Below are positions 36,026 through 46,955 of a DNA stretch of 64,000 nt, in pieces. Numbering within the stretch: the stretch's first letter is position 1; each line of letters starts with the position of its first letter. The notes beneath the pieces are model-generated. The model was not told the origin of the DNA. It did not search any database and worked only from the letters and a program-made list of their open reading frames with translations. The position numbers and the translations under genes are program-made. This DNA comes from Batrachochytrium dendrobatidis JAM81 (Eukaryota; Chytridiomycota; Chytridiomycetes; Rhizophydiales): assembly GCF_000203795.2 (NCBI RefSeq), contig NW_006281104.1, forward strand, positions 1,105,133-1,169,132, in the 5' to 3' direction.

Positions 36026-37093
36026 TTAAAGATGGAATATAGACAAAGCTGGGATGATAATAGCGAGCGACATGATCCAACATATGGAATAGAAATTGGA
36101 TTTTGTCAATGCGGCGGTTTGACTATTGGCTTTGCTTGCGAATCGTGAAAATCGACTTTGAGTGGTGGAGTTTTCGGCTGTTGGGCCAGATCCATCAGCT
36201 GCCCATCGAGTCACAGGTCGATCCTTATCGTCATAACATTGAATTTCAATCCACTCGTATGGAACAGTGATCTTTTGCCGATTTCCCCAAGGGATTGGTC
36301 CTCCCGCCCATCTTCTTTGGTCTCCCATGCTTCCATCCCACACAGAGACTTGAACTCGAGAGGGAGTTTCTGGATACCAGAATTCGCCAGGCTTTAAGCT
36401 TCCAGGAAGTGCAGCAAATGACTGTGTTTTAATCAACGTTTTCATTACATTCCCGTCTACACCCCACTCGATTCGATCGGATCTCCAGTCAATGGTAAAG
36501 TCGTGAAACTCGTTTACGGTAATAGTCCCAGATACTGCTCCACCATGTGCACCACGCTCCATATTGCTGGATTTACCTGTGAATACATTGTATTCCGGAT
36601 GTTCTGGATGTTTTCCAACCACTTCCCAATCAATTTCATCCTGCGTTGATTCTTTGCTATTTGGAATCTCATTTTGAAAATCCGACCAAGTAATAAGAGT
36701 GGACACCACGCCAGGATCAACTGCTGGTTTCATCCTTGCGGTAATTTTTCCATGTAGCATGTATCGAGTGGTAGATATTCGAGCACCCATAGAAATGTCC
36801 GTTTCAAACCGATCAGCCTTTACCAAGTTGAAATGGGCAGTAGTTCCCACAAAATCAATTGAGCCATAATCCATTGTAAGATCATACTTTGTTCTGTCTG
36901 CCTTGAACCTTTTTGAGTCGGCCCCGTTAAGCTCAAGTAAGCGTTGCTTGTCAAAGACAATACGCTGGGATATGCAATCACCTAAATAAAAGTTGGCAGG
37001 TAGAACTGTACGAGGCTCTGCATTTGCCAGTGGTAGTAGTAATGCCAAGGTGCTCAATAAAAAAATGTGCCATGCCGCTGGTTTGAAATGCAT
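36026..37093 (-). CDS. GH16 family cell-wall glucan/chitin-modifying enzyme, GPI-type
   Basis: The likely start is the ATG at 37093 rather than the upstream in-frame one, because MHFKPAAWHIFLLSTLALLLPLANA is a clean signal peptide. The single-exon protein of ~355 aa has the GH16 core (YGSIDFVG, GKITARMKPAVDPGVVSTLITW) and the catalytic motif DEIDWEVVG. It then has FTIDWRSDRIEWGVDGNVMKTL, typical of the Crh-like branch that cross-links chitin to beta-glucan. A Ser/Thr-rich tail and a hydrophobic C-terminus (ICWIMSLAIIIPALSIFHL) suggest GPI anchoring. Both catalytic acids are present. Exact substrate is not deducible. Confidence 0.87.
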   Translation of the reverse strand: MHFKPAAWHIFLLSTLALLLPLANAEPRTVLPANFYLGDCISQRIVFDKQRLLELNGADSKRFKADRTKYDLTMDYGSIDFVGTTAHFNLVKADRFETDISMGARISTTRYMLHGKITARMKPAVDPGVVSTLITWSDFQNEIPNSKESTQDEIDWEVVGKHPEHPEYNVFTGKSSNMERGAHGGAVSGTITVNEFHDFTIDWRSDRIEWGVDGNVMKTLIKTQSFAALPGSLKPGEFWYPETPSRVQVSVWDGSMGDQRRWAGGPIPWGNRQKITVPYEWIEIQCYDDKDRPVTRWAADGSGPTAENSTTQSRFSRFASKANSQTAALTKSNFYSICWIMSLAIIIPALSIFHL

Positions 37094-37179
37094 GTTGGAT
37101 GAATCTAAAAGTTCAGATAACAGAATATATGGAAAGATGGATATTGCACTAGCTTGTAAATATGATAATAGTGCCACTA

Positions 37180-38577
37180 TCTTGTGTAAATTGTGGCACT
37201 ACTCGCTTACTGACTAACTGCAATGACATTTGGCCAACTGTGGCGGTTTTTAAACTTTGCGTGAAGCTTGCAACTTGCTTCATAACAAACTCAAACTTTG
37301 TTCAGTTTTATTTTCTAAAATTAGATTTAAAAAGTCAACAAATGATTATATCATAACCGATAATAAAAAGCGTCTATTGAATAGGCGAAATCTTGGATAG
37401 TTACAAGACAACCGGAGTGGAAGAACGAATCGCCATGTATGATTATTACAATGTGGCAATATTGCATGCACTATTCTTTTTAATATATCACAACTTCAAT
37501 ACACATAGCATTCACACTGTTTCTGATTTGGCATGGCTAGTATACGGAAAATATTGTTTTATCCGAAAATCAACCAGATTGCAATATACTGATATTTCTG
37601 TCATCTATCCTACTTTTCAACTAATCGCAAAAACTATCATTCACAAAGCATGATTTACAATGTGGCATGTCCTATATCAGCGTCTATTCACCATTAATAG
37701 CGTTCATGGTGCTTTGGCGCCGTTGATGTTTTGCCAGAAAGTAATGTTTGTTTCATTGCAACAAAGCCCAATTATCATGGATACAATCAAGTTCTTACTA
37801 TTTCCAAACGAATGCCCATTCAAAGATTGGATAGTGAACTAAACCATATGATTAAATAGGTCTGAATATTTATTGATGGTGGAAATCCTTGATCCTTCTA
37901 TAGTTGCCAACACTGTCCTAGTACAAATAGTGGCATCATTGTTCAAGCTTCAAGTGCTGGGAGACACTTGAAAACTGTAAAAGAGCCAATGCTGTTGATT
38001 CAATATAGTACAACGTCACTCATTCAGTGTAGCGGCGACAGATTGCCGAGTTTGGTGTTGATCATGTTGTGACACAATCAGCAGTGTTTGATGTATACAG
38101 TCTAGATTAACCTAAAATGACTGTGCAGTCATACCAATGGAAAAGTCATGGTTTTGAAATACTGCAGCAACAGGCTGTTGGATGCTGTTGTGTCCGAGTA
38201 TATCAAATACATGACCAATCGAACAATCAGTCAAGTATTTGGTATACAGTGACAGCATGTGTTGTAGTAATGGATTGTATGTGTGATGGTAACTATCCAT
38301 AATCATGGTAATAGTTTGAAACTACCTGACCACTGGATGCATGACCGCAATTGGAGATGAACACAGTATACTACTGAAGTTGATTTTTCATATTAACAGT
38401 GATGCTTGTTATTGATTCGCCCTACAGGGTGTTTCTGGGTTTGTTCACCCTGCATGGTGTACTTGTGTTTTCTAAATATCCATTTGAAAGATGTTGACTG
38501 TCACCCTTGAAGCTGCCGTCGTTATAAATGGCAGTCATCTAGTAGACCCAAAGCTTTCCATTACACTACTCGATACA
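37180..38577. other. Intergenic, no gene recognised
   Basis: AT-rich. ORFs of 60-100 codons (for example 37393-37653) have many aromatic and Ile residues but no motif or splice-supported extension. A short imperfect repeat, CCTACAGGGTG / CCCTGCATGGTG, occurs at 38420-38460. Confidence 0.4.
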
Positions 38578-40231
38578 ATGTTGATTACTCTAGAATGCAT
38601 TCTAATTGCCTTACAAGCGGTTGCTGCAGTTCGACTTGCATTACATCCACCTTCTGGAATTACCAGTCAATCAAACAATAGGCTGTCAAAACGATCACCC
38701 GTTGAATTGAGTGGTGACATTGGCCAATGTTTCACAATGAAATTTAATGTTAATGGAATAAATGTATGTATCATGTCATGTCATTTATTGTAGTTTGATA
38801 TCAATTTGCATCACGTTTAATCAATCTCACACTTGTTTAAAATAGTTAAATTTACGAGTCGATTCAGATGTCTCTGATGTAATAATACCACTTCCTAGTT
38901 CAATCAACGCTGTAGGTTTGGCTCCACAAAGTATTTCAAGTGGAAACCCCGTTACTATAAAGTACAAACTCAAAGAGTATAATGGATTTAGTTCCACAGC
39001 CACTGTGACGATTCCAGGTACTAGGATAACTGGTGTCAATTTACCAGTAATAGAAATTGAAAAACAATCGGCAAGTCTGGTTGGTATTGATGGAACACTC
39101 GAGCAAGGAGTATTTGGGTTTGGCTATTCCTTGTTGTCAAAACATCACACATCAGTCCCTGCGATAGATGCTTTGTACAATGATGGTGTCATTCCTAATA
39201 ACGAGATTGGCATTCAACTATGTCCGTATGATATGCTGCAGGAAAGCTTCATCAATATAGGAAACACAGACATAACTGCAAAATGCGGAACGAATGGAAA
39301 AAGTGTCGCATGGGTACAATCACAATCAGACGGTTACTTTAGTGTCAACATCAAGAGTATACTAGTCAATGGCAAACGAGTGGATCTGCCTGCTGAATTC
39401 CAAAAAAAAGTGGAAAATGGACATGCTTTGTATTCATATCTACATACATGCCTTACATATATGCATTTTCCTAAAACAGTTGTGACAGCGTTGGTTGATG
39501 CTATTGTTGGTAGTGGTGCAATTACTATCAAAAGGATTAAACTCAAGCGCAAACTCTACCCAGAAGAAATTGATGACGTATTTTTGGAAAACAGTCTAAT
39601 GTCCCAATCCGATTATAATATTGATTGGAGCAAGCTGCCGTCGTTTACAATTGTAATGTTTGCTGAAACACCCGTAACTGATGACAATCGCAACTCTGTT
39701 GTAACGATCACACTGGGTCCTAGAGACTATATACAGAAAATTAATTCTGAAGATTGTAAATACTTGACAATTGTATGCAATGTGTGTTTGATTAACCTGA
39801 CTAATATACATGTTGGATTATAGTTGTGTTTGCTGTAGGAGTTGGTCCAAATGATTATGCAGTTCTTGGTGCATCATTTATGACCCGACTTGGATTGACA
39901 TTTGATCGAGCACATAAACGCATTGGATTTGGTCCTGGATGTGGATGCGAAGTCTCGACTGATGGATATCCTACTATTTCGGACCATTATCAAGTACTAT
40001 GGCCATCATCACAGTAAGTTGTTTGATATTGATGTGTGGGTGTGTAGATTGATACTGATCATGAATTTGATGGGTACTGTTAGATTGCCTAAACAACCAA
40101 GTACTTCAGGTTCAGATGGCACATTTATTCGCAGAAGGAAACCAACAACTACAACTAATCAAGTAGCTGTGCCTGAAAACACCCACCACACTGTCAACAG
40201 TCGCAAACAGACTCTCAATAAACTCGAATGA
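38578..40231 (+). CDS. Secreted pepsin-family (A1) protein with degenerate catalytic motifs
   Basis: Exons 38578..38763, 38846..39755, 39824..~40015 and ~40083..40231 join in frame. A signal peptide starts at 38578 (MLITLECILIALQAVAA). A propeptide-like segment ends in SKRS. The body follows the A1 fold (LRVDSDVSDVIIPLP; GVFGFGY; FVFAVGVGPNDYAVLGASFMTRLGLTFDRAHKRIGFGP). The first catalytic motif, normally D[TS]G, is DSD. The second, normally LD[ST]GT, is LHTCL, so the second Asp is His. This should abolish normal proteolysis. A1 proteases are expanded in amphibian chytrids. The Thr/Lys-rich C-terminal tail is typical of that group. Predicted secreted pseudoprotease; reading frame intact. Confidence 0.75.
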
Positions 40232-40849
40232 ATACAATTCATTATAGACAAACTGATACTATATGTATTTTTAATGTGGTGTGTTCATGTTTGATTGTGT
40301 GATATGTTCAAGCCGTGCATGTATTGGATCAGTCCAGTGTGTATCGTAGTTGTTTGATACACGATGATCACACATACTATTGCATTGGTAATGCATGGTA
40401 TTGATTGAATACACATCATGATCGCATAGCTCAGTCACGACCCAATGGACACAAACAGTCAAGTCGTGTAGTTTGGGTTCAGCTTGACACATTTGTATTG
40501 TCAATCTCGGACAAAACGTCAAAAGTGAATCAAGATCAACTGGAACAATCAACAGACTGGATCCAGTATGTGTAGTCGCACTGGGTTGTATATATTGATC
40601 ACAGTAAACAACTCGAATGTCACTTTACTGATTGTGGTTATGGTGACATGCCAGTGTTTGATACATGCAGCGTTACAATGATGGGTCAGCAGCAATGTGA
40701 TGGAACTGGATGCGTAATATCAAAACCGTGTCCAGAATACGTGATATAACGACAACTTTCTGCCGTATTGATGTAAATGGACCACTAAATAACAGTGTCG
40801 GCATGCAAACAACAGTTGCATTACTGATGTCATCATTGTTGTTGAACTA
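40232..40849. other. Intergenic, no gene recognised
   Basis: Repeat-rich-looking AT spacer with many GATACA/TGTATC motifs. The minus-strand ORF at 40271-40552 has no recognisable domain. Confidence 0.35.
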
Positions 40850-41150
40850 GATTGCGATCGTATCCGTGATTCAGAATACAACAAATGTACAGAGTTGTAT
40901 TGACAACATCGATAGTCAAACACAATACATAAATGTGGGTTCAAACTTGGTGATCGTACAATGTATGATTACTAAGAGTGCACAAAGTGTAGATTCAACA
41001 CTATAGTTTGATTGTGTGTCATATGATGGTTGTTGTATATCAAACACTCAATACAGTCAATGTGTAGTAACCATTGTATATTGCAATTCAGAATACAGTC
41101 ATTGTTGGATGAATACTGGAGTGAACCATTTGACATGAATACGGTTGTAA
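40850..41150 (-). repeat. Old MITE copy
   Basis: Aligns by eye with the right two thirds of the MITE family, from TTGAACTAGATTGC to the terminal repeat CATGAATACGGTTGTAA ending at 41150. It is clearly more diverged than the copies at 5297, 10962, 19376 and 25712, so this family has been active at different times. It lies about 300 bp upstream of the secreted-protein gene. Confidence 0.7.
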
Positions 41151-41456
41151 AACAAAGCGTTTGTGGCTGCACAACACTCATGAAGGGTGCTTTTCAATAT
41201 ACCTGATAAAAGGGTCATAAAAGCATAGTTCAATCGACATGATCATCATATTGATCAATATGATATTATGATTAGGGAGCATCATATTGTCTAGTTTGAT
41301 AGTAAACCGCTACAAACAATCAAGTAACTCTGTACAATTGGTTAACCTAAAAGGGTTGGTTTGCTATACAAAACATACAAATACAAACGAGTACATTCAA
41401 TTTTATAATTAACAATCTGCCCATCTAACCATCTTTTAAGCCCATCCACCAATCTA

Positions 41457-42164
41457 ATGAAGTTCATTGACATTTTGTTCGTACTGAGCGCGGCAGCAAC
41501 CGCTAATGCAATACTGGTTTCAGATAATAGCAATGACTCAGCTCAGGCATCAAGCACTTCCAGTCAAGTGCCTGGTCCAACCAATAAGCCTAATCCAGGC
41601 ACTTCCGGACAAGGCCAGCAATACTTGTTGTATCGAACTGGTCCAAGTGTTCCAAAACGAAGTCGAAAACGCCCAATCAGTGAGCCTGGTCCAAGTGCTC
41701 CAAAACGAAGTCGGGAACAATCAACGAATCAACCCGGTCCAAGCACTTCCAATCAAGACCAGCAACAGCCAATGAACGAAGAAGAGTCGGGAAATACTGC
41801 TCCAAGTCAAGAGGCTGTATTAAGCGAAGAAGACCAGAAAACCTTGGATACTCTAAAGCAAGAATATGAAGAGTTTAAAGAAGTGGAAAAGAGCATGTGC
41901 CGAGCCTATTATGATAGTGTGTTTCATCGATTAAGCCAATGGGCAGGTTTAAGAAAAGGCAAAGGTATATCTGAGCCAAGTTACAGCCCAGAAACTCAAC
42001 AAAAATTGAGAAAAGATTGTGAAGAAGCAGGAAAAGCACTAGAAAGTATCAAACAACGATTGAAAATGTTTATGGAAGGCTATGGTTTGAAATATGAAGA
42101 GCCGGATTCAGATTCAGAAGAGTCGAGTTCAGAAGAGTCGGATTCAGATTCAGATTCAGATTGA
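41457..42164 (+). CDS. Small secreted Gln/Ser/Pro-rich protein with acidic Ser-Asp tail
   Basis: A 235-aa single-exon protein. It starts with a signal peptide (MKFIDILFVLSAAATANA). A disordered region of imperfect repeats built on PGPS-[TA]-[SP]-K-R-SR / NQPGPSTS follows. A charged helical segment with three Cys comes next (EEFKEVEKSMCRAYYD; LRKDCEEAGKALESIKQRL), then an acidic DSDSEESSSEESDSDSD tail. Families of this layout are typical of Batrachochytrium secretomes. Function unknown. A paralogue without signal peptide is at 57786-58438, and their 3' flanks are also homologous. The composition suggests an extracellular or host-facing protein, which is an inference. Confidence 0.75.
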   Translation: MKFIDILFVLSAAATANAILVSDNSNDSAQASSTSSQVPGPTNKPNPGTSGQGQQYLLYRTGPSVPKRSRKRPISEPGPSAPKRSREQSTNQPGPSTSNQDQQQPMNEEESGNTAPSQEAVLSEEDQKTLDTLKQEYEEFKEVEKSMCRAYYDSVFHRLSQWAGLRKGKGISEPSYSPETQQKLRKDCEEAGKALESIKQRLKMFMEGYGLKYEEPDSDSEESSSEESDSDSDSD

Positions 42165-42196
42165 TGATGTGTCGATGAATTTGTTAATGAATAAAT

Positions 42197-42397
42197 TTAA
42201 ACTTTCTGGTGTTGATATTTGTCGAGTATTATGAATGGGTCAACAACCATATCACTGATTGAATACTGTATGTTTGTGTATACTGTGTTGGGTATTACAT
42301 CAACAGTTATTGGATTGTTGATTGATACATTGGCATGGCGTGTTTCATATACATCAATGACCTGATAACAACCAGTGTTATTTGTACGTGTAACCAC
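42197..42397 (-). CDS. Short conserved ORF downstream of the secreted-protein gene
   Basis: A 66-aa reading frame (TNNTGCYQVIDVYETRHANVSINNPITVDVIPNTVYTN...). Its relative downstream of the second secreted-protein gene (58475-58690, minus) keeps most residues despite base changes. It looks like the C-terminal part of a beta-rich extracellular or structural protein. Upstream extension in frame is blocked by stops, so it may be a fragment of a larger gene from a mobile element. Function not known. Confidence 0.4.
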   Translation of the reverse strand: MVTRTNNTGCYQVIDVYETRHANVSINNPITVDVIPNTVYTNIQYSISDMVVDPFIILDKYQHQKV

Positions 42398-42939
42398 CAG
42401 TCATACTTGCAATCACTTGTCAGTTGCATGGCTGTATGATACCACCAACCGACCATGTCGTGTATTGTACAACAAACGGAGCAATACACTTGTTGAAAGT
42501 CGGATGTAGATTGCGTCATTAACTGGTTCGATATTGGTCAATTAGTGTTGTGTCAGTTTGCAATGTAATATATGTAGTGTGGTATTACGACCATGGTATT
42601 GCCAGATTTTTGTGAGCTTCGGGTTTGTAGTGTAGATATAATCTGTAACTGTTTGTAGTTATCAGAAGAAACCAAACCAAAAGTGTAATGTGAAGCTGCA
42701 CAATAGTTCAAGATTAACAGATTTTATCTTTTCAGGAATAGTGAAAAGATGCAATAAAGTAATTACAAGATTGAAATAGTTTGAAGAGTTGTTTATTAAT
42801 GAGATAGTTATGGGCTCTTTTATAGTAATTGATTGTTTGTGTCTTGTGGCATGACCATGTGGATTGTTTGATAATAAAGGAGGGTTAATTAGGAGGCGTA
42901 AAGTGGAAGCTACTAGGATCATCACTATACCATATTACC

Positions 42940-43091
42940 ACTTGGGAGTACCCTGCATGGATATTCCAACATAATTTCCATGCAGATGTAACCCAGTTTT
43001 TGGATTATAGTACAAGTTGTAGTTTTTTCATAATCCACCATAAGAAAATAAGCTTTTACAATTTAGTTGAAAATGGTTTAAAACCAACTTG
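42940..43091 (-). pseudogene. Fragment of Polinton-like element (polymerase/integrase junction)
   Basis: CCAGTTTTTGGATTATAGTA and TAGTTGAAAATGGTTTAAAACC resemble 52265-52360, the junction between the integrase and polymerase genes of the larger element. The similarity stops at 43091, where the terminal motif AGTAGTATAG begins. Short and diverged. Confidence 0.5.
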
Positions 43092-43300
43092 AGTAGTATA
43101 GATTGGGCACCGGATGATACCAGTTTTCTTGACCGATAAATACCAATTAATTTGGTCTGGTTGTCAAAAATCGCAAGTTATCGGAGATAAGGAACACTGT
43201 CAAAAACATTAGAGCAGAGTACTGGTTGGTTTATTGGTTTGAAATGTTAGGAGCTTCTGTGCCAGATTCGTACTGTACCTTTTAAGCAGAATACGATGAT
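43092..43300 (+). repeat. Long terminal repeat-like end, copy L1
   Basis: Begins AGTAGTATAG and contains GGGCACC and GATGATACCAGTTTT. It aligns by eye over ~190 bp with the reverse complement of 57785-57590, through TTATCGGAGAT and CTGTGCCAGA. A second GATGATACCAGTTTTTT unit follows at 43288. Left limit is sharp; right limit approximate. Confidence 0.8.
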
Positions 43301-43417
43301 ACCAGTTTTTTCAACGGGTACTTGGTCATTAAGGGAACTGATGGAAAGCTAGTAAATTTGAAGGTTTTAGGAGCATAATGTGCAGGCTCATAATTGATGC
43401 TTGAATTGATTTAGAGT

Positions 43418-43912
43418 TTATGAATTCATTTTACTTTCGATAAACTGGCAGTAAGTTCCAAAGTCTTCAACTTTCCCAAGCACATTTCGGCGAAAATCGT
43501 AGCAAAAATGTTTACAATTCTTGCCTACAAAGTTATAATCCATGCTGCTTTCATATCTTGTGAATTCAAGTATTTTAGAAAATGATATTTCTAGCCCATC
43601 CCAATGATCGACTTCTTGCTCGTGGGATTCAATCCAACCATCCATTTTGCCCAACACAACGCCATTGGTAGATCGTTCTGATAACCAACGAGTAGCATCA
43701 TCAGCCATGAGAACATGACTAAAGTGCGCGAACATTTTTTGATGGTGATGATTGAATCCAGTGAAGAATCCAACAGTACCTCTCATGAATTCAATGGTAG
43801 GATTTCCAGGTAGGTAAGAACAAACAGTTTTAATTGACTTGATTCGCAAGCAGGAATATTCACTAGAGTCGTAAGAGTCAAAACTTTGAGATGAATTCTC
43901 GATTATCTTCAT
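43418..43912 (-). CDS. Possible papain-like/LRAT-type (NCxHF) protein
   Basis: A 164-aa ORF ending ...MDYNFVGKNCKHFCYDFRRNVLGKVEDFG. The NC-x-HF motif after a short aromatic lead is the catalytic-Cys signature of LRAT-like and related permuted papain-fold proteins. A candidate His lies in the HHHQKMFAHFSH region (residues ~55-67). The order and spacing are not proof of activity. An in-frame continuation upstream (to 44093) in another frame suggests the true N-terminus may be longer or frameshifted. It lies just inside terminal repeat L1 together with other effector-like ORFs. Family assignment is tentative. Confidence 0.45.
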   Translation of the reverse strand: MKIIENSSQSFDSYDSSEYSCLRIKSIKTVCSYLPGNPTIEFMRGTVGFFTGFNHHHQKMFAHFSHVLMADDATRWLSERSTNGVVLGKMDGWIESHEQEVDHWDGLEISFSKILEFTRYESSMDYNFVGKNCKHFCYDFRRNVLGKVEDFGTYCQFIESKMNS

Positions 43913-44263
43913 TCAAAAGAAAAATGGAAAGAGTTGAAATCTCTCTTGAACAACGACTCTTTTTCCATGCCATTAAACAGATGATTAGTTTGTTTAACAT
44001 ACCAACTGGTAAATCACAAAACTTTACATTTAAAATTACAGGAAAATTATCAATAGAATCACCACTACTACTAGAAAGATCTCGCTTCGTCAAACCAACA
44101 ATTCCAGGTTTTTTACCTTTGATGTAATGGCCTTTAATACCACTCTACTAGTAGGAGTGGGTGATGATGAAGAGAATTCAATTTCATTTTGTGTCTGTTC
44201 GTTTGCGTAAAGCGAACTACCGTATGGGGTAGAGGTTCACCTTAACAAACATTACACATCTAA

Positions 44264-44677
44264 ATGGACGACACAATATGTGAAGAGGAATATCAGGTTC
44301 TCAATTGGGCCAGAAAGATAGCAGTAATGAACAACCAAGAGCTTTCTGCTCATTTCAAAAAACTTTCCAAAACCGCCAAAAAGCAATTAACATCAATACC
44401 AGTTATCAATTCGCAACCAAAGACTGCTTCGTTTCCCTTTGTTTTATCCTTGCCAGCCTCTGAACATCAAAACGATCAGTTATCTCCAGCCAGTACTGCT
44501 CGTAATGAATCGCCTACTCGGATGGATACTGTATCAGTCTTATTGACTCCTCCAAACAGAACAACAAGGAGCAGAAGAAAAGCTTTCAATGATTCAGAAA
44601 GTGAGGAGGACAAAGAGTATCGACCAAGAATAAGGCCGAGAGAGTTGCTGGTAGAGTTGCTCCAACTACTCCGGTAG
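44264..44677 (+). CDS. Unrecognised ORF with basic Ser/Thr-rich tail
   Basis: A 137-aa ORF. The N-terminal segment (YQVLNWARKIAVMNNQELSAHF) recalls the start of the ORF at 49756 (LITWIRRVATLNDSDLEEEL), so the two may be cognate cargo genes of related modules. The second half is low complexity with an NLS-like stretch (TRSRRKAF) and acidic Ser clusters. It is probably the first part of a longer gene reaching the RING-like ORF at 45074-45697, with intervening frame breaks around 44680-45070. Function unknown. Confidence 0.4.
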   Translation: MDDTICEEEYQVLNWARKIAVMNNQELSAHFKKLSKTAKKQLTSIPVINSQPKTASFPFVLSLPASEHQNDQLSPASTARNESPTRMDTVSVLLTPPNRTTRSRRKAFNDSESEEDKEYRPRIRPRELLVELLQLLR

Positions 44678-45073
44678 TTTTATATGCTGAGCATCAAAAG
44701 ATCAAAGAATTGCTAACAGCGTATGCTCCTATTAAACGATGGCAAAGATACGCTGAAACCCATGGAACAACATCATATCAAAGGCAACCAATATACGAAA
44801 CAGCACAAATGATAGAATGATCTAATCACCAGGAAGTTGAAAATGATGAGCTCATTACCAAATTTTACATTGATATCAAACATAGGTACAACTCTACTGG
44901 AATCAACAATATTCATATTTTAATTATCTTCAGCAATTTAGTTTGATTTTGGCGCTGGAATGTGAAAGGCTGTCTTTCATCACTTCAACATTGGGCAAAA
45001 ACTCGCTATACTTCACGACCGATTACAAAATGACATTCCAAGACTCGAAAACATTCTAAACGAAGGATTATCA

Positions 45074-45697
45074 ATGGATTTAAGGTATGAATATTATTTA
45101 CGCCGCCAAAAGACACCATGGGGTCTTTATTATTTCCACATCCACATCCTTGACTTTACTGACACACATAGGACTTTTAGAAAATATCGGAACTACTATG
45201 AATTTCTAACAGAGATGCCTCGCTTCAAACATTGTACTATTTCATTTCGAAGAATGCGTGATATCATACCTCAAATTCGCAAATGGTTCAATCAGCAGAG
45301 TGCCAAGCGCTACCAGGAACTCATATTTTGTCAAGAGGATTCTGGAGATCTAAACCTACAGAATATCACAATTTTGATTGTCAAAGCTATTAACGATCAT
45401 GAAGACGACCCAGCTCCAAGTGAAATTGATGCGGAAGAACCAGATTCGACAGATGAAGAACTGATAGAGGAAGATGGTTTATTGGAAGAAGAGACTGAAA
45501 GCCCCAGTAATCGTCCCATTACCTTGGAACTATTTAGAGATAACACCATGTGGTTCAATTACAACCCTCAAGCCCATAGGGAATCAATGTGTACAATCTA
45601 TCAAGAAGGCTACAATTCTACTTCAAGGATATCTTCTCTGGCATGTACGCACTTTTACCATGAAGATTGTATCCAGCAATGGTTAACATCCCATTAA
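45074..45697 (+). pseudogene. RING-H2-like ORF, zinc-binding motif incomplete
   Basis: A 207-aa ORF with an N-terminal basic/aromatic region, a long acidic stretch (EIDAEEPDSTDEELIEED) and a C-terminal RING-H2-like module (CTIYQE...LACTHFYHEDCIQQWL). The second Cys of the first ligand pair is Tyr. The final CPxC pair falls just after the stop, out of frame (TGTCCG at 45704), with its last Cys changed. RING-H2 E3 function is therefore unlikely. Acidic plus RING is an architecture seen in effector-like ubiquitin ligases. Confidence 0.5.
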
Positions 45698-45841
45698 CTG
45701 TCTGTCCGTTGTCTAACCACGTCGTAGGATAATAAGGTGGTCCAAATTATCCTATTTGGCATAATATAAAGACAATGACAGCGTTGCTTGAAAACTTTAA
45801 TATAAATAATTTTAGCAACGTACATAATATATTCAAGAATT

Positions 45842-46809
45842 TCATCTTCTAATAGTGTAATCAAATTCAACCTTGCCATCAACTCTGTAACGACTTCCCG
45901 ACGGATAAACAACCATTAATCCTAATCGATGAGCTTCTTCGCGACAGCCATCGGGGAATCGGGTTCCACAAGCAACTCCAACAATCTTACTATACTTTGC
46001 ATTAAGTATTTTTTGAGACAAAAGTTTAATTATTTTAGGAAATTGATTCACCCTTTCAGCGATTTTCTCGACTTTTTCGACTGTCATGGCATGTTTTGCT
46101 TCCAAGAGATAAAGAATATCTTGACAATAGGATTACATCCCATTCTTGAATTTGCTTTCCCGTTGAATCATATATGTCAGTAGGCAAATCGATAGGGGAT
46201 GCTTGGAGTTTCTCTACAAGATAGGTCTTCATGGATAGTAGCGTCTTTGCTTCCATCGCATCCGCTTCTTTTTTTGTCATCCTGAGAAATCTTGCGAATA
46301 TTTGTAAACTTGATACTTTTTACCGTGCTCGATATCATCAAAATTAACTATAACTTTCTTTGGGTCAGCCATGTGGATGAGTCCTTTGCCATTTTTATAG
46401 ATATCACGCAAGTTCTCGTTGTTCTTGATACTGTATTCAACATATTCATCCGTAAGCTTTCCATCATCATCGGTATCACGAATATATATGGTTTTTGTTG
46501 CAAATGAGTCTTGAGTAGCAGGAATGATTTTGACAAGCAAGGGGATTTTGCTGGTGTTGTTGCTGATGTCAGTTTAAGGAGTTCTTTGAGTGAAAGCCCA
46601 GGGTCAAGTGCTTCTTTGTTGATAGAAGTATATAAAGCAACTTGGTTGTTGGTATTGAGTTTTTGCTTGACCTTGTCGGCAAAGTCATCGATATTGATAC
46701 AGCTTTTGGTGGAGACTTGAGCCGATGGGCCTCCATTGTGCTTTACCCATAGTTTTGATGCTGCTTTATGTGTAGAGTAGCAGCATCTTCCAATCGCACG
46801 AGAAAACAT
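45842..46809 (-). pseudogene. Crinkler (CRN) effector gene, broken by frameshifts
   Basis: The N-terminal part (LWVKHNGGPSAQV, DDFADKVKQKL, LSLKELLK) is the ubiquitin-like CRN header known from oomycetes and amphibian chytrids. The following segments lie in at least three other frames: LVKIIPATQDSF, then MTKKEADAMEAK, then LEAKHAMTVEKVEKIAERV. They correspond to the DI-like region and a nuclease-like C-terminal domain, whose EAKH is the expected acidic/Lys core. Breaks lie near 46545, 46280 and 46105. There is no classical signal peptide; the start is basic. It lies inside the left module and was probably an effector. Now non-functional. Confidence 0.78.
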
Positions 46810-46955
46810 TTGAATTTAAGAAAGAAAAAAAAAGATCACAAAAAAAGTGAATTCAATTCAATCATATAATAAAAGTAAACAGGAATGAACATGAAATTTA
46901 TTACAATATTTGAATTTTGAAAATGCTCTATTTCAAGCGTTAGCTATGATATTTT

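Noticed and set aside
36026..37177. Upstream in-frame start for the GH16 protein at 37177
   Set aside because: It would bury the signal peptide behind 28 extra residues; the ATG at 37093 gives a normal secretory signal.
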